Shown here: positions 1-9,056 of the stretch, piece after piece
Numbering within the stretch: position 1 is the stretch's first letter
How the letters are laid out: every line of letters begins with the position of its first letter
Assembly: GCF_000266945.1 (NCBI RefSeq)
Contig: NC_018025.1
Span: 2,108,001-2,172,000, forward strand
Direction: 5' to 3'
Length of the DNA stretch: 64,000 bases
From: Desulfomonile tiedjei DSM 6799
Lineage (GTDB): Bacteria > Desulfobacterota > Desulfomonilia > Desulfomonilales > Desulfomonilaceae
Translations under genes and position numbers: made by a program
The notes under the pieces: model-generated
Databases searched by the model: none
Told to the model about the DNA's origin: nothing
Seen by the model: the letters and a program-made list of their open reading frames with translations, nothing else

Positions 1-157
1 GTTTGAGCGCTGATATCCTTTTGCCCTGTCACAACCGTATCGTGAAGAGTGGCGCTAATAAAATGATCAGGAATACTGTGGCACAGTGGGCTCCACTGCT
101 CGAATAAGGTAAAATTGTTCTCAACGCATACGGGAAGGTGGTTCGAGAGGAGCATTT

Positions 158-2083
158 ATGGGAAAGACAGTTGCGGAAAAGATAATTGAAGCTCATCTGG
201 TTGAAGGCGATCTGAAGCCTGGAAGCGAAATAGCCATAAAAATAGATCATACGCTGACACAGGACGCTACCGGTACCATGGTTTTTCTGGAGTTCATGGC
301 TATGGGAATTCCCAGAGTCAAAACCGAGGTCTCTGTCAGCTATGTTGACCACAATCTGTTGCAGACCGATTTCAAGAACGCTGACGATCACCGGTTTCTC
401 AGGTCTGTTGCTGCGAAATTCGGCGTAATTTACAGCCGCCCGGGAAACGGCATATCTCATCAGGTTCATCTGGAGCGTTTCAGCGTGCCGGGAAAGACTC
501 TCCTCGGCTCGGATAGCCATACGCCCACGAACGCCGGCAGCTCCATGCTGGCGATTGGCGCCGGCGGTCTCGATGTAGCAATGGCCATGGCAGGCCAGCC
601 TTTTTATTTCATCATGCCAAGGATTGTGGGCGTGAAGCTTACTGGAGCCCTTCAACCATGGGTATCCGGAAAAGACGTTATCCTGGAAATGCTCCGAAGA
701 TTGACGGTCAAAGGTGGAGTAGGGAAAATCTTCGAGTACTTTGGACCCGGAGTGGAAACACTTTCTGCCACCGATCGAGCCACGATTGGAAATATGGGGG
801 CGGAACTCGGAGCAACGAGCAGCATGTTTCCTTCCGATCGGCGCACTCGGGAATTCCTTGAGAGCCAGGGAAGAGGACATGTCTGGAGTGAGATTATAGC
901 GGACCCGGATGCCGAATACAGCGAGGTGATTGAAATCGATCTCAATACCCTCGAACCGTTGATCGCGTGCCCGAGTTCTCCCGACAATATCAAAAAAGTA
1001 AGTGAAGTCGAAGGAATACAGGTCGGTCAGGTCATTGTTGGGTCGTCCGTGAACTCCTCTTTTCGCGATTTGATGATCACCGCGAAAAGTCTCGAAGAGA
1101 GACATTGCCATCCGGATGTAAGTCTTGAAATAAACCCCGGAAGCAGTCAGGTTCTCCTGAATGTGTCCAAAGCGGGCGGTGTGTCCAATCTGATATTGGC
1201 AGGAGCCCGTATTCACCAGTCGGGGTGCCTCGGGTGCATCGGAATGGGGCAGGCTCCGGGAACCGGTACGGTTTCATTGAGAACGTTTCCCCGAAACTTC
1301 CCGGGAAGAAGCGGGACTTTTCCGGACCAGGTGTATCTCTGTTCACCGGAGACTGCTGTTGCGGCAGCAATATTCGGGAGCATCACAGACCCTCGGAAAT
1401 TGGGCGAATACCCGGTTGTGAAAGATCCCGAGCAGTACGCGGTGAATGACGACAATTTCATTTTCCCTCCGGAGGACTCTTCCGAAGTGGAAGTGCTGAT
1501 GGGCCCGAACATCAAACAATTCCCGATCTTCGGACCTCTGGATGACACGCTGGAAGGTCCAGTGATTCTGAAGGTGCCGGACAACATCACCACTGACGCG
1601 ATCATGCCAGCGGGAAGTAAAGTGCTTCCCTTTAGAAGCAATATCCCTGCTATCAGCGCATTCGTTTTCGAGATCATCGATCCCGGTTTCCATGTCCGCG
1701 CCGCGTCTGTTCCTGCCGGCTTGATTGTCGCGGGCGAGAATTACGGTCAGGGGTCTTCCCGGGAGCACGCGGCAATCGCTCCCCGGTATTTGAATATTCG
1801 AGCCAAGCTCGCGAAGAGCTTTGCGCGAATTCATAAAGCCAACTTGATCAATTTCGGTATACTGCCGCTGGTCTTCGCCAATCCCGAAGATTATGATGCG
1901 TTACAACAAGGCGAAACGATACGATTGGAGAACGTCCGGGCCGCAATTCAGGCCGGGAGCGAAACCATTATTGCCAAAATAAAAGAGACAGGCCGTGAGG
2001 TGCGGCTCAAATTGAATGTGACCGACAGGGAGCGGAAGATATTGCTGGCAGGCGGGTTGATAAACTTTGCTTCGACTTCGTGA
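158..2083 (+). CDS. acn: Aconitate hydratase
   Basis: Interconverts citrate and isocitrate with a [4Fe-4S] cluster in the cytoplasm. The 641-residue product shows the aconitase pattern throughout. GSDSHTPTNAGS lies near residue 120. A cluster-ligand region, QSGCLGCIGMGQ, lies near 355 and is followed by the FPRNFPGRSG stretch. The C-terminal swivel domain carries GENYGQGSSREHAA near 530. At about 640 residues it matches the short monomeric aconitases of anaerobic delta-proteobacteria and thermophiles, not the 890-residue AcnA. The ATG follows AGAGGAG at good spacing. No co-transcribed partner is visible. Whether it works in oxidative or biosynthetic citrate metabolism cannot be read from this window. 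Confidence 0.93.
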   Translation: MGKTVAEKIIEAHLVEGDLKPGSEIAIKIDHTLTQDATGTMVFLEFMAMGIPRVKTEVSVSYVDHNLLQTDFKNADDHRFLRSVAAKFGVIYSRPGNGISHQVHLERFSVPGKTLLGSDSHTPTNAGSSMLAIGAGGLDVAMAMAGQPFYFIMPRIVGVKLTGALQPWVSGKDVILEMLRRLTVKGGVGKIFEYFGPGVETLSATDRATIGNMGAELGATSSMFPSDRRTREFLESQGRGHVWSEIIADPDAEYSEVIEIDLNTLEPLIACPSSPDNIKKVSEVEGIQVGQVIVGSSVNSSFRDLMITAKSLEERHCHPDVSLEINPGSSQVLLNVSKAGGVSNLILAGARIHQSGCLGCIGMGQAPGTGTVSLRTFPRNFPGRSGTFPDQVYLCSPETAVAAAIFGSITDPRKLGEYPVVKDPEQYAVNDDNFIFPPEDSSEVEVLMGPNIKQFPIFGPLDDTLEGPVILKVPDNITTDAIMPAGSKVLPFRSNIPAISAFVFEIIDPGFHVRAASVPAGLIVAGENYGQGSSREHAAIAPRYLNIRAKLAKSFARIHKANLINFGILPLVFANPEDYDALQQGETIRLENVRAAIQAGSETIIAKIKETGREVRLKLNVTDRERKILLAGGLINFASTS

Positions 2084-2507
2084 TTTGGGGGAGGTTTTTG
2101 TAGGGATCGTGATTCAGAAATTCGTGCTACTGAATTTTATAGGCTGACGATCGCCTGTTACGGGCAATAGTCACGACGAATGAATGGAAAAAAGAGCTTA
2201 AAACCAGGCCAGGAAGCGTGAAGTTTATAGTTACGTCTGACGAAAGGAATGTTTCTACTCATAAATATTGCATAATTCCGGCCTGTTATTTTTCTCTTGA
2301 CCCCGGATTCTCTTGCCAATATAGTCCCCAGACGGGGCGGGGTTGAGTGAATTTTTTGCTCGATGTCCGTTGTTTCGTCTGTTCTCACTACCCTATTTTG
2401 CCCGACTGCCGGAAGTTCACCTGCAAAGAGCGGAACAATTCATAAGCGTTAGGGACCAACTGTACAAGTCCTGAACTTTGAAGCTCACTGCGAGCAGGGT
2501 GTACCGT
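2084..2507. other. Intergenic region between acn and the PAS gene
   Basis: No convincing gene is present; the 76-codon minus-strand frame here has no homology signal I recognise and no clear ribosome binding site. The only supported signal is the promoter listed separately at 2297-2325. Confidence 0.5.
2297..2325 (+). promoter_or_regulatory. Sigma-70-type promoter for the PAS gene
   Basis: TTGACC and TATAGT are separated by exactly 17 bases; each box matches the consensus at five of six positions. It would give a leader of roughly 175 bases before the ATG at 2508. Confidence 0.55.
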
Positions 2508-3788
2508 ATGGAAGAAAAGAAGCCCTCTACTCCTGCCGTGAATCCTCACGAGTATTCAGCAATACCGGAGCTGATGAATAAAATTTCTGTTACTACGCAG
2601 ACAATAGACCTCGATAGCATTTTTACAAAAGATGTAACGAATTCAGGTAGTTTCGATCTCAGGGACGTGAGGAAGATCACGTTCGGAAAGTTGCTGGAAT
2701 CCATCCCTATTCCCACCCTGCTGGTGGATATGTCCCATGCGATCGTTTTTGCCAACGAATCTGTTGGAAAAATAGGAGCCGATCCCGCGACCCTGGAAGG
2801 ACGGTGGTTTTCTTCGATTTTTTCTTCCAGCAGCGAACGCCAGAATGCCACAGCGGCTCTCAATCATGTGCTTGCAGATCGCAAAACCAATGTTTTCGAA
2901 GGGTTGATTCAGCTTGGAACCCGGATGTTATGGTGTCGGGTGAGCCTGAGATCGCTTCGTTTCAGAAAAAGGCGATCCGTGCTGGCAATCATAGAAGACC
3001 TTACCGCTGAGAAAAAACAGCTCATTATCAATCAGAAGTATCAGCAACTCGTTCAGGTGTTCCCTATCGGAATAGCCGAGTTTTCATTGACCCGGCCCAT
3101 TTCCGTCGAAAGGTCGGAAGATGACATGCTCGCCATGATCGCACAGGCGCAGCTTGTGAGCGGCAACTGCGAGTTTGCCAGAATGCAGGGACAGTCGACC
3201 ATCGAAGCGCTCAAAGGATCTTCTCTCAAGAGCTTGTTTCCGTTTGAGGTCGAACACCGCGCTCTGTTTATCACCTGGATAAGACGGGGTTTTCCTATTC
3301 AATCTTTTGAAAACAGAGAACTTACTTCCAGTCAAACCCCACGGTTTTTCGAGAATACGCTCGTTGGCAATGTGAAGAACGATTATCTGCTCGGGTTCTG
3401 GGGAATGCGCCAGGATATTACAAACAGGAAACAGACGGAGGAAGCCCTACGCGCAGCAAGGGACAGGCTGGAAGAAAAGGTGAAAGAACGGACGGCAGAG
3501 CTGCTCAGGACCAACCAGCATCTGGTTCAGGAGATCACGGAACGGGAAAAAGCTGAAATGGAATTGGCCAAACTTGTAGGAGATCTGCAGGAAGCCTTGG
3601 CTAAGGTGAAGACCCTTACCGGACTTTTGCCGATTTGTGCATCATGCAAGAAGATCCGTGATGATAAAGGATATTGGACGCAGGTCGAAGTATACGTGAG
3701 AGAACATACCGACGCGAATTTCACCCACAGTATTTGTCCGGAATGTGCATCAAAATTGTATCCTGATTTTTACCCGCCTCAATCTTGA
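2508..3788 (+). CDS. PAS-domain protein with C-terminal Cys motif
   Basis: A 426-residue cytoplasmic signalling protein with no kinase, cyclase or DNA-binding domain. Residues about 50-160 form a PAS domain (GKLLESIPIPTLLVD, VFANES) ending in IEDLTAEKK. A second PAS-like segment follows at about 175-315 and ends in a typical PAC tail (GMRQDITNRKQTEEAL). A coiled coil spans about 320-375. The C-terminus is LPICASCKKIRDDKGYW followed by CPEC, a Cys-rich tail I recognise from PAS proteins of delta-proteobacteria; metal binding is inferred. The N-terminal PAS unit is clearly paralogous to that of the kinase at 19781-21892. The ATG at 2508 is preferred over an upstream TTG (2478). Confidence 0.75.
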   Translation: MEEKKPSTPAVNPHEYSAIPELMNKISVTTQTIDLDSIFTKDVTNSGSFDLRDVRKITFGKLLESIPIPTLLVDMSHAIVFANESVGKIGADPATLEGRWFSSIFSSSSERQNATAALNHVLADRKTNVFEGLIQLGTRMLWCRVSLRSLRFRKRRSVLAIIEDLTAEKKQLIINQKYQQLVQVFPIGIAEFSLTRPISVERSEDDMLAMIAQAQLVSGNCEFARMQGQSTIEALKGSSLKSLFPFEVEHRALFITWIRRGFPIQSFENRELTSSQTPRFFENTLVGNVKNDYLLGFWGMRQDITNRKQTEEALRAARDRLEEKVKERTAELLRTNQHLVQEITEREKAEMELAKLVGDLQEALAKVKTLTGLLPICASCKKIRDDKGYWTQVEVYVREHTDANFTHSICPECASKLYPDFYPPQS

Positions 3789-4142
3789 TGACTTATAACG
3801 TTTCCCAGAAGTTTTAAGCGTAGCCAATGTAGGTGCGATGAACCCGCGATCCGCGCGGACGAATCGCATCAGTCGAGGTCTTTCGCGACCGATGCGATTC
3901 GCTTCGCTCATCACATCCTACGTGAGCTATCGATATCATTGATCATATTGAAAATGTGCCGGCACGGAGGCACGGCACCCACCAAATATTCCTATTTTCA
4001 ATCGGACACCAATTTTGGCAATTCCCATACAACTTTCGCTTATCAGACAAATTCTCGCGCTTTTCCCACAAGGACCCGCTCCTGGCAATGAAGTCTCCAG
4101 TTCCCGGCATGCGCATGATGCAGCATCCGGGAACAAGAAGAA
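3789..4142. other. Intergenic region with two inverted repeats
   Basis: Holds CGAATCGCATC (3860-3870) and its exact complement GATGCGATTCG (3891-3901), a stem with a 20-base loop, followed by the GC-hairpin repeat listed at 3931. No gene is supported. Confidence 0.5.
3931..3985 (+). repeat. GTGCCGGCAC hairpin repeat, copy 1
   Basis: Starts CGATATCATTGATCATATTG, continues into GTGCCGGCAC and GGCACGGCACC, and recurs almost base for base in reverse orientation at 18449-18502. Related GC hairpins lie at 30734-30817 and 39442-39524. It is a dispersed intergenic palindromic repeat of unknown function. Confidence 0.7.
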
Positions 4143-4799
4143 CTAATGGAGCGATCTCATTCTCTTGAGAAAGGCCACAATCTCCTGAGGATCAGGTCGT
4201 ATGGTGTAGTCGGGATCCACTTCTACGCTTCGGATAATCGACATTTCATCGATGATGAAGCTCCCGGGCATGGGGAGTGTCCACGAATCATCGCCGTTGT
4301 ATTTTTTCAGATCCGTCCCGAACTGCAAATAGAGTTCGCGCAGATCGTCCGGAAGCGTAAAGACTAATCCGAATTCCCGAGCGAGCTTGTTGCCGCGATC
4401 GCTCAGTATTTCGTAAGATAATCTGTGTTTACCGACCATTTCTCGGTTATATTCGGGAAGTTGGGGAGATATGGCTATCAGTGTGCCACCTGCTGACGTA
4501 ATTTCCGGTAAAGCCTGTTGCAGAGCTGACAGCTCTGCGTTGCAGTACGGTCACCACACGCCACGGTAAAAGGCTACAACAAGAGGTCCTTTCCGGAGCA
4601 GATCCGTTGACCGGACGATCTCATCTCGGGTGTTGGGAAGAGCAAACTCGGGCGCCTTGGCCCCGACCTTCAGCACATGTTCGAGAATACCTGAACTTCG
4701 AAGGTCTTCAGTAGCGCGATGCATAATGTTGATTGCCTCGGGCGCTGCTTTCGCTTCGAAATGGCTTTTGATGGAATTGAGTCTATCTTGAAGATTCAT
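4143..4799 (-). CDS. Selenocysteine peroxiredoxin-like protein (AhpC/TSA fold)
   Basis: Thioredoxin-fold peroxidase or thiol oxidoreductase of the peroxiredoxin-like family, 218 residues when the in-frame UGA at 4553-4551 is read as selenocysteine (residue 83). The reading frame continues without a break after the UGA into PYCNAELSALQQALPEI. This gives RGVW-Sec-PYC, where cysteine homologues have RGxWCPYC; Sec83 is therefore the predicted peroxidatic residue and Cys86 the resolving one. KAPEFALPN before it and PGSFIIDE after it are normal for the fold. A near-perfect hairpin with a GUC loop lies 12 bases after the UGA. Without recoding, the product would stop right at the active site. The reducing partner is not encoded nearby. 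Confidence 0.85.
4520..4538 (-). other. SECIS-like hairpin of the peroxiredoxin gene
   Basis: On the mRNA strand GCAGAGCU pairs perfectly with AGCUCUGC around a GUC loop, beginning 12 bases after the UGA and putting the loop about 20 bases after it. A short stem with G/U at the start of the apical loop, at this distance, is what bacterial SelB recognises. Confidence 0.7.
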
Positions 4800-4990
4800 A
4801 ATCGAGCCCCCGTTATTCTTTGGGATTAATTCGTACTGAGTTAGACATCATGTTCGGAGAAATTATCCATGATGCGCAGGATTACGATAATTCCAGGGGC
4901 ACGATCACGTTCAGTCGCAAGAAAGGTTCTCGACGTACTGCTCTTCGCCATGAGAATTGGTATGAAACCCTAAGCTTCGAAAAACTTGGA

Positions 4991-6313
4991 CTAAGCTGTC
5001 GATCCGGTGGGCTTCGCCGGTTTCCTGATCACACGGCACAAGACGACCGCAACAATTAATAATACAGCGGAAATATAAAACGATTGATCGTAAGAACCGG
5101 TGTAGTCTTTGATATAGCCCGCCATGAGAGGCATGAGAAAACCAAGGCCCCATCCGATGAATACGAAGCCGTAGTTGGCTCCCAGGTTTTTGGAACCGAA
5201 AAAGTCCGCCGTAAAGGCCGGCATCAATGCCAGGCCTCCGCCGTACTGCCAGTACGCAATGCCTACGGCAAGAAACAGTATCGGCACGTTCTCAGACGCA
5301 ATGATGAAAGGAGCCGCCAGAAGACACAAGGCAGAAATGGCTCCGTTAAGAACGTAAGCGTTAGACCGTCCGATTTTATCGGAATACATTCCGGTCCCCA
5401 CCCGTCCCAGAGCATTTACCGCTCCGCCGAACGCGGCAATGATCCACGCATTTGCGGCGAAAAATTCCAATTTGCCGGCAGTCTTCCCCAGGATAGGGGC
5501 TGCATTGGCAATGACCAGTAGACCGGATTGAGCGCTTCCAATGAACATGAGGACCAGCGCGTAGTACTGCCATCTCGACATCATTTCCGGCGGTAACCAA
5601 TCGGTAATGACATCGGGAGTCGGTCTGGCTGGATTACTCGATGGATTGGAAGCGGCGACTGCCGGCATCGGGGGCACATAATCCGACGGTGGGTTTGAAA
5701 GCAGTTGTCCTGCAAGGATGATCACCACAGCAAAGAAAATGCCCAGACCGATGAAGCTTGCCGAAATGCCGTAATTGTCAATCAGATATTGACCCAATGG
5801 GGCTATGTACAGGGCAGCGGCTCCATAACCCGCAACGACTATGCCTGAAATGAGGCCGCGTTTATGGGGCCCGAACCACTTCAAGGCCGCGGGTGTCGGT
5901 GCAGCGTACCCTATTCCCATGCCGATTCCGCCGAGAACACCAAATCCTATCATGAGTCCGAAATAACTCTTCATCAATCCTGCGATAATACAGCCGGTCG
6001 CAACACACAATCCTCCGAGGGTGGCTCCCACTTTAGGACCGTATTTGTCCTGAATTCTGCCGCCGGGGATCATAAAAAAAGCAAAGAACAGCCCACACAC
6101 GAAGTATGCGAAAGTTCCCTGGGAATCGGTCAAGTAAGGCCATCCGGCATTTAATCCGGTCATAACTTCATGTAGATCGGCTTTGGGCTTGTCCACCAAA
6201 GCCTTTTTCCAGATGCTCCAGGCATAGAGTATGCCCAAACACAAGTTACAGGCAGCACCTGCAAAAGTAACGATCCATGCCCTCGTGGGCACTTCTGAAG
6301 ACTGAGCCGACAT
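4991..6313 (-). CDS. MFS transporter, oxalate/formate antiporter (OFA) family
   Basis: A 440-residue inner-membrane carrier with about twelve hydrophobic segments. It opens with RAWIVTFAGAACNLCLGILYAWSI, shortened here to the diagnostic NLCLGILYAWSIWK motif of the OFA (OxlT) branch. A central charged loop at about 205-235 separates the two six-helix halves, and DKYGPK and DKIGRSN are the usual loop-2 and loop-8 motifs. Substrate is probably a small carboxylate such as formate, oxalate or lactate, but specificity cannot be read from sequence. The ATG at 6313 follows AGGAG by five bases; an in-frame GTG two codons upstream lies too close. It sits downstream of, and may be co-transcribed with, the symporter at 6392. 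Confidence 0.82.
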   Translation of the reverse strand: MSAQSSEVPTRAWIVTFAGAACNLCLGILYAWSIWKKALVDKPKADLHEVMTGLNAGWPYLTDSQGTFAYFVCGLFFAFFMIPGGRIQDKYGPKVGATLGGLCVATGCIIAGLMKSYFGLMIGFGVLGGIGMGIGYAAPTPAALKWFGPHKRGLISGIVVAGYGAAALYIAPLGQYLIDNYGISASFIGLGIFFAVVIILAGQLLSNPPSDYVPPMPAVAASNPSSNPARPTPDVITDWLPPEMMSRWQYYALVLMFIGSAQSGLLVIANAAPILGKTAGKLEFFAANAWIIAAFGGAVNALGRVGTGMYSDKIGRSNAYVLNGAISALCLLAAPFIIASENVPILFLAVGIAYWQYGGGLALMPAFTADFFGSKNLGANYGFVFIGWGLGFLMPLMAGYIKDYTGSYDQSFYISAVLLIVAVVLCRVIRKPAKPTGSTA

Positions 6314-6391
6314 CTTCACTCCTGTAATGTCATTCCCCCAGTGTGAAAGGGGACATGTTTTTCACGATTTTTGGATAAGAATGCGGAGTCG

Positions 6392-8353
6392 CTATTTTTC
6401 TTCAGTAAAATCGACAACCCGATATCCGGTCTGCTGACGTACTAAAAGCTCATCAAATCGATCTTCCTCTCTGGGGCTAGGGAATGCGAAGGCCACCAAT
6501 AAAGCTGCTAGAAAGCCGAGAGGAATCGAAGCTATACCAGGATTCTTGAGCGGGAACAAAGGCTCATCCAGGCCCACAATGGAAACGCCGTCCTTGTTCT
6601 TTTCGTAAGCGAGTTTCGCTTTGTCCAGGGATGACTTTTCTGCCGGGGTGAGAACAAAACCTTCAGCTTGCCTTTTCTCGAGCACGGAGACAACTTTCAT
6701 CGCATCGGCTGCCACGTGCTTCGGATAAACCATATTAGGGGAGACCAGCACCAGAACGATGCTGACAAGAGTACCGACAACCAGACCGGCCACTATACCT
6801 GCCGTATTGAACTGTCTCCAATAGAGACTCAGCACCACCACGGGAAAGTTTCCGGAAGCGGCTACGGCAAATGCAAGGGCAACGAGTTGAGCAACGTTTT
6901 GCCCCTCTGCCGCTATGCCGATCAATATTGCTCCTACACCAACTGCAAAGGCAGTCACCCGTGCAGCGGTCACCTGTTGCTTCTGGGTAGCTTTACCTCT
7001 CTTTATGAGTTGCACGTACACGTCATGCGCAATTGCCGCGGATGCGGCTAGTACCAGCCCCGAGACCACCGCTAGTATGGTTGCGAAAGCCACGGCGCAT
7101 AAAAAAGCAAGAAAGATGTCGCCAACCACATGTGCAATTTCGTTACCGAGCTTCTCAGCGAGGAGAATATTGGCCATATTTCCGCCCGCATCCGCAGCGG
7201 ATACTGTCTGAGGACTCACCAGAAGGGCAGATCCGAATCCGAGAAACGTGGTGAGTATATAGAAACAACCCAGTATGAACATGGCCACGATGACTGATTT
7301 ACGAGCCTCTTTGGCGTTGGGGACAGTGAAGAATCGCATGAGAATGTGCGGCATTCCTGCCGTCCCGAGCACAAGCGCCATTGCCAGCGAAAGCTGATCC
7401 AGAGGATTCCTCAGGAATAGACCGGGCTCCAGAAATCTCTGCCCGTAATCAAACCCCGGTTCAGGAATCGCGTGATGCAGAAGAGAGACTCTTACCCACT
7501 CCCACACTTGTTTGCTCCCGGCTACGTTTTCGAAGAAGGTGATGGGGTTGAATCCTGACTTCGCTGCCACAAGAATGCTCAACAGCACGGCCCCGACCAT
7601 GATGAGACCGGCCTTGATGATCTGTACCCAGGTAGTAGCCAACATCCCGCCAAACACCACGTACACGATCATGAGAATTCCCACCGTGCAGATCGAATAC
7701 GTAAAAGGAATCCCGAACAGAAGCTGCATCAGCTTGCCCGCTCCTACCATTTGGGCAATGAGATAAAATGTGGACACTGTTACCGTGGCCATGGCTCCAA
7801 CGGAACGAACCGGAATCGCAAAGGATCGGAATGCGAGTATGTCCCCCATAGTGTACTTGCCTGAATTCCGACACGGTTCCGCTACGAGGAGGAGTATGGT
7901 TACATACGCGACCAACCATCCAACCGAATACATGAAACCATCATATCCGTACAGGGATATGAGTCCGGCAATACCCAGGAACGATGCGGCCGACATGTAG
8001 TCTCCGGCCAATGCCCAACCATTCTGGGTGCCGGTGATTGCACTGTGAGCTACATAGAAATCGGCCGAAGTCTTGGTTCTGCCTGCTGCTTTATAGATCA
8101 GCAATGCAGTGATCCCAATAATCACCAAAAAAACAATAATACTCAGGGGCTTGCTCGCTCGGCCCTGCTCCGAAATTTCGGGACGAGGTCGGTCAGGTAT
8201 AGCCGAGTGCGGAGAGGCCGCATCGGGACGCGAGGCAAGTAAGATCGAGGGCTGAGGGGAAACCGTAAGCGTCTCAGCCTGCCCGATCCCGTCCGCCATG
8301 ATGAGAGTTCCTGCAAAGAAGGCTAGAATTAAGGTGATGAATAGTCTCCTCAT
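6392..8353 (-). CDS. Sodium:solute symporter, acetate-permease (ActP-like) type
   Basis: A 653-residue SSS-family cation/monocarboxylate symporter. A cleavable-looking N-terminal segment (MRRLFITLILAFFAGTLIMA) is followed by a periplasmic stretch and then about thirteen membrane helices. Family marks include TSADFYVAHSAITGTQNGWALAGDY, given here by its core GWALAGDYMSAASFLG, and GTAGMPHILMRFFTVPNAKEAR in the middle (core MPHILMRFFTVP). A soluble insertion of about 60 residues near 545-605 contains a KRQAEG/KLAYEK helix, as in some acetate/pyruvate members. Acetate uptake is the best guess, fitting an acetate-handling anaerobe. The ATG follows GGGAGGA by eight bases. Confidence 0.82.
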   Translation of the reverse strand: MRRLFITLILAFFAGTLIMADGIGQAETLTVSPQPSILLASRPDAASPHSAIPDRPRPEISEQGRASKPLSIIVFLVIIGITALLIYKAAGRTKTSADFYVAHSAITGTQNGWALAGDYMSAASFLGIAGLISLYGYDGFMYSVGWLVAYVTILLLVAEPCRNSGKYTMGDILAFRSFAIPVRSVGAMATVTVSTFYLIAQMVGAGKLMQLLFGIPFTYSICTVGILMIVYVVFGGMLATTWVQIIKAGLIMVGAVLLSILVAAKSGFNPITFFENVAGSKQVWEWVRVSLLHHAIPEPGFDYGQRFLEPGLFLRNPLDQLSLAMALVLGTAGMPHILMRFFTVPNAKEARKSVIVAMFILGCFYILTTFLGFGSALLVSPQTVSAADAGGNMANILLAEKLGNEIAHVVGDIFLAFLCAVAFATILAVVSGLVLAASAAIAHDVYVQLIKRGKATQKQQVTAARVTAFAVGVGAILIGIAAEGQNVAQLVALAFAVAASGNFPVVVLSLYWRQFNTAGIVAGLVVGTLVSIVLVLVSPNMVYPKHVAADAMKVVSVLEKRQAEGFVLTPAEKSSLDKAKLAYEKNKDGVSIVGLDEPLFPLKNPGIASIPLGFLAALLVAFAFPSPREEDRFDELLVRQQTGYRVVDFTEEK

Positions 8354-8650
8354 GTGGCTAGTCCTCCCTATTTTTTTTGGAAATTACGATACGGTCCTGA
8401 CATCTCGGAGTTTTTGCGCGGGTACCAAGTCACTGAACGGCTCCCTTACACGCGGAAAAGGGTTACTTAACAATAGTTGATAACGGCGAGACCCAAGCGA
8501 AGCTGATAAATGACTTTAGTTAGCCGTAAACTTACCTCGCCACAGTCCACTCGTCAAGCAGAACCTGCGGCAGGGTCAATTCTTCGTAACCATTTAGTCA
8601 TAGCCGGGCACGCCCTGGAAGGGCGGCCCGATAGTAGCCACGGGTGTCAG

Positions 8651-8833
8651 AGACTGTCTCAAAAGTCAAAAATTTATCCTGGATCGTGGCACGAAATTCT
8701 CACCATCTTCCCGGCCTGACTGTAGGGGCGGGCCTCGTGTCCGCCCAAATAAGGGTAGGCACTAGGCCTACCTCTACGAAGATGGCGAATCGTGGCACGA
8801 TTTGTTATGCGCTCGAGAATTTTGAGACAGTCT
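8651..8833 (+). repeat. MITE-like repeat family A, copy 1
   Basis: Bounded by AGACTGTCTCAAAA and its complement TTTTGAGACAGTCT. Internally it shares long stretches (GGGCGGGCCTCGTGTCCGCC; AAGATGGCGAATCGTG) with copies at 18527-18703 and 22797-22977. TGTCA occurs at both outer edges and may be a 5-base target duplication. No coding capacity. Confidence 0.75.
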
Positions 8834-8972
8834 TGTCAACCCGTGGACAGCGGCACGCCCCATGCATAATTGAGCGACTGAAAGGGTCCACCGATAGGCG
8901 ATAATTTTCAAATGTCGTGTAGAAACCTCTACCCCGTGTAACTGAATGGTTACAATTCTTCGGCATTTCTCC

Positions 8973-9000
8973 TTGACACTCTCCATGTTTCCGGTAAAAG
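8973..9000 (+). promoter_or_regulatory. Sigma-70-type promoter for the outer-membrane protein gene
   Basis: A perfect TTGACA box, 16 bases, then TAAAAG. The predicted start would leave a leader of about 50 bases before the ATG at 9057. Confidence 0.45.
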
Positions 9001-9056
9001 AAAATATTCACCAGAAATGTTCATAGCGATTGTCAGAATTCTTCAGGAGGATTGGG

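Larger units (their letters stand above)
8354..9056. other. Intergenic region with MITE copy 1 and a promoter
   Basis: The divergent space between the symporter and the outer-membrane protein gene. It carries the 183-base terminal-inverted-repeat element (8651-8833) and a promoter (8973-9000). No reading frame here has a credible start and family signal. Confidence 0.5.

Noticed and set aside
1-157. End of an upstream gene at the window edge
   Set aside because: No frame here continues convincingly from outside with recognisable sequence; left unannotated.
29-1216. 395-codon frame on the minus strand opposite acn
   Set aside because: It lies antisense to a clear aconitase, has no family motifs and is interpreted as a shadow of codon bias.
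3936-4136. Short reading frames inside the GC-hairpin repeats
   Set aside because: Created by palindromic repeat sequence; no ribosome binding site and no conservation of frame between copies.
8644-8904. Similar short reading frames in the three family A repeats, as a possible small protein family
   Set aside because: The resemblance follows from the DNA repeat itself; frames are not conserved in length and lack starts.
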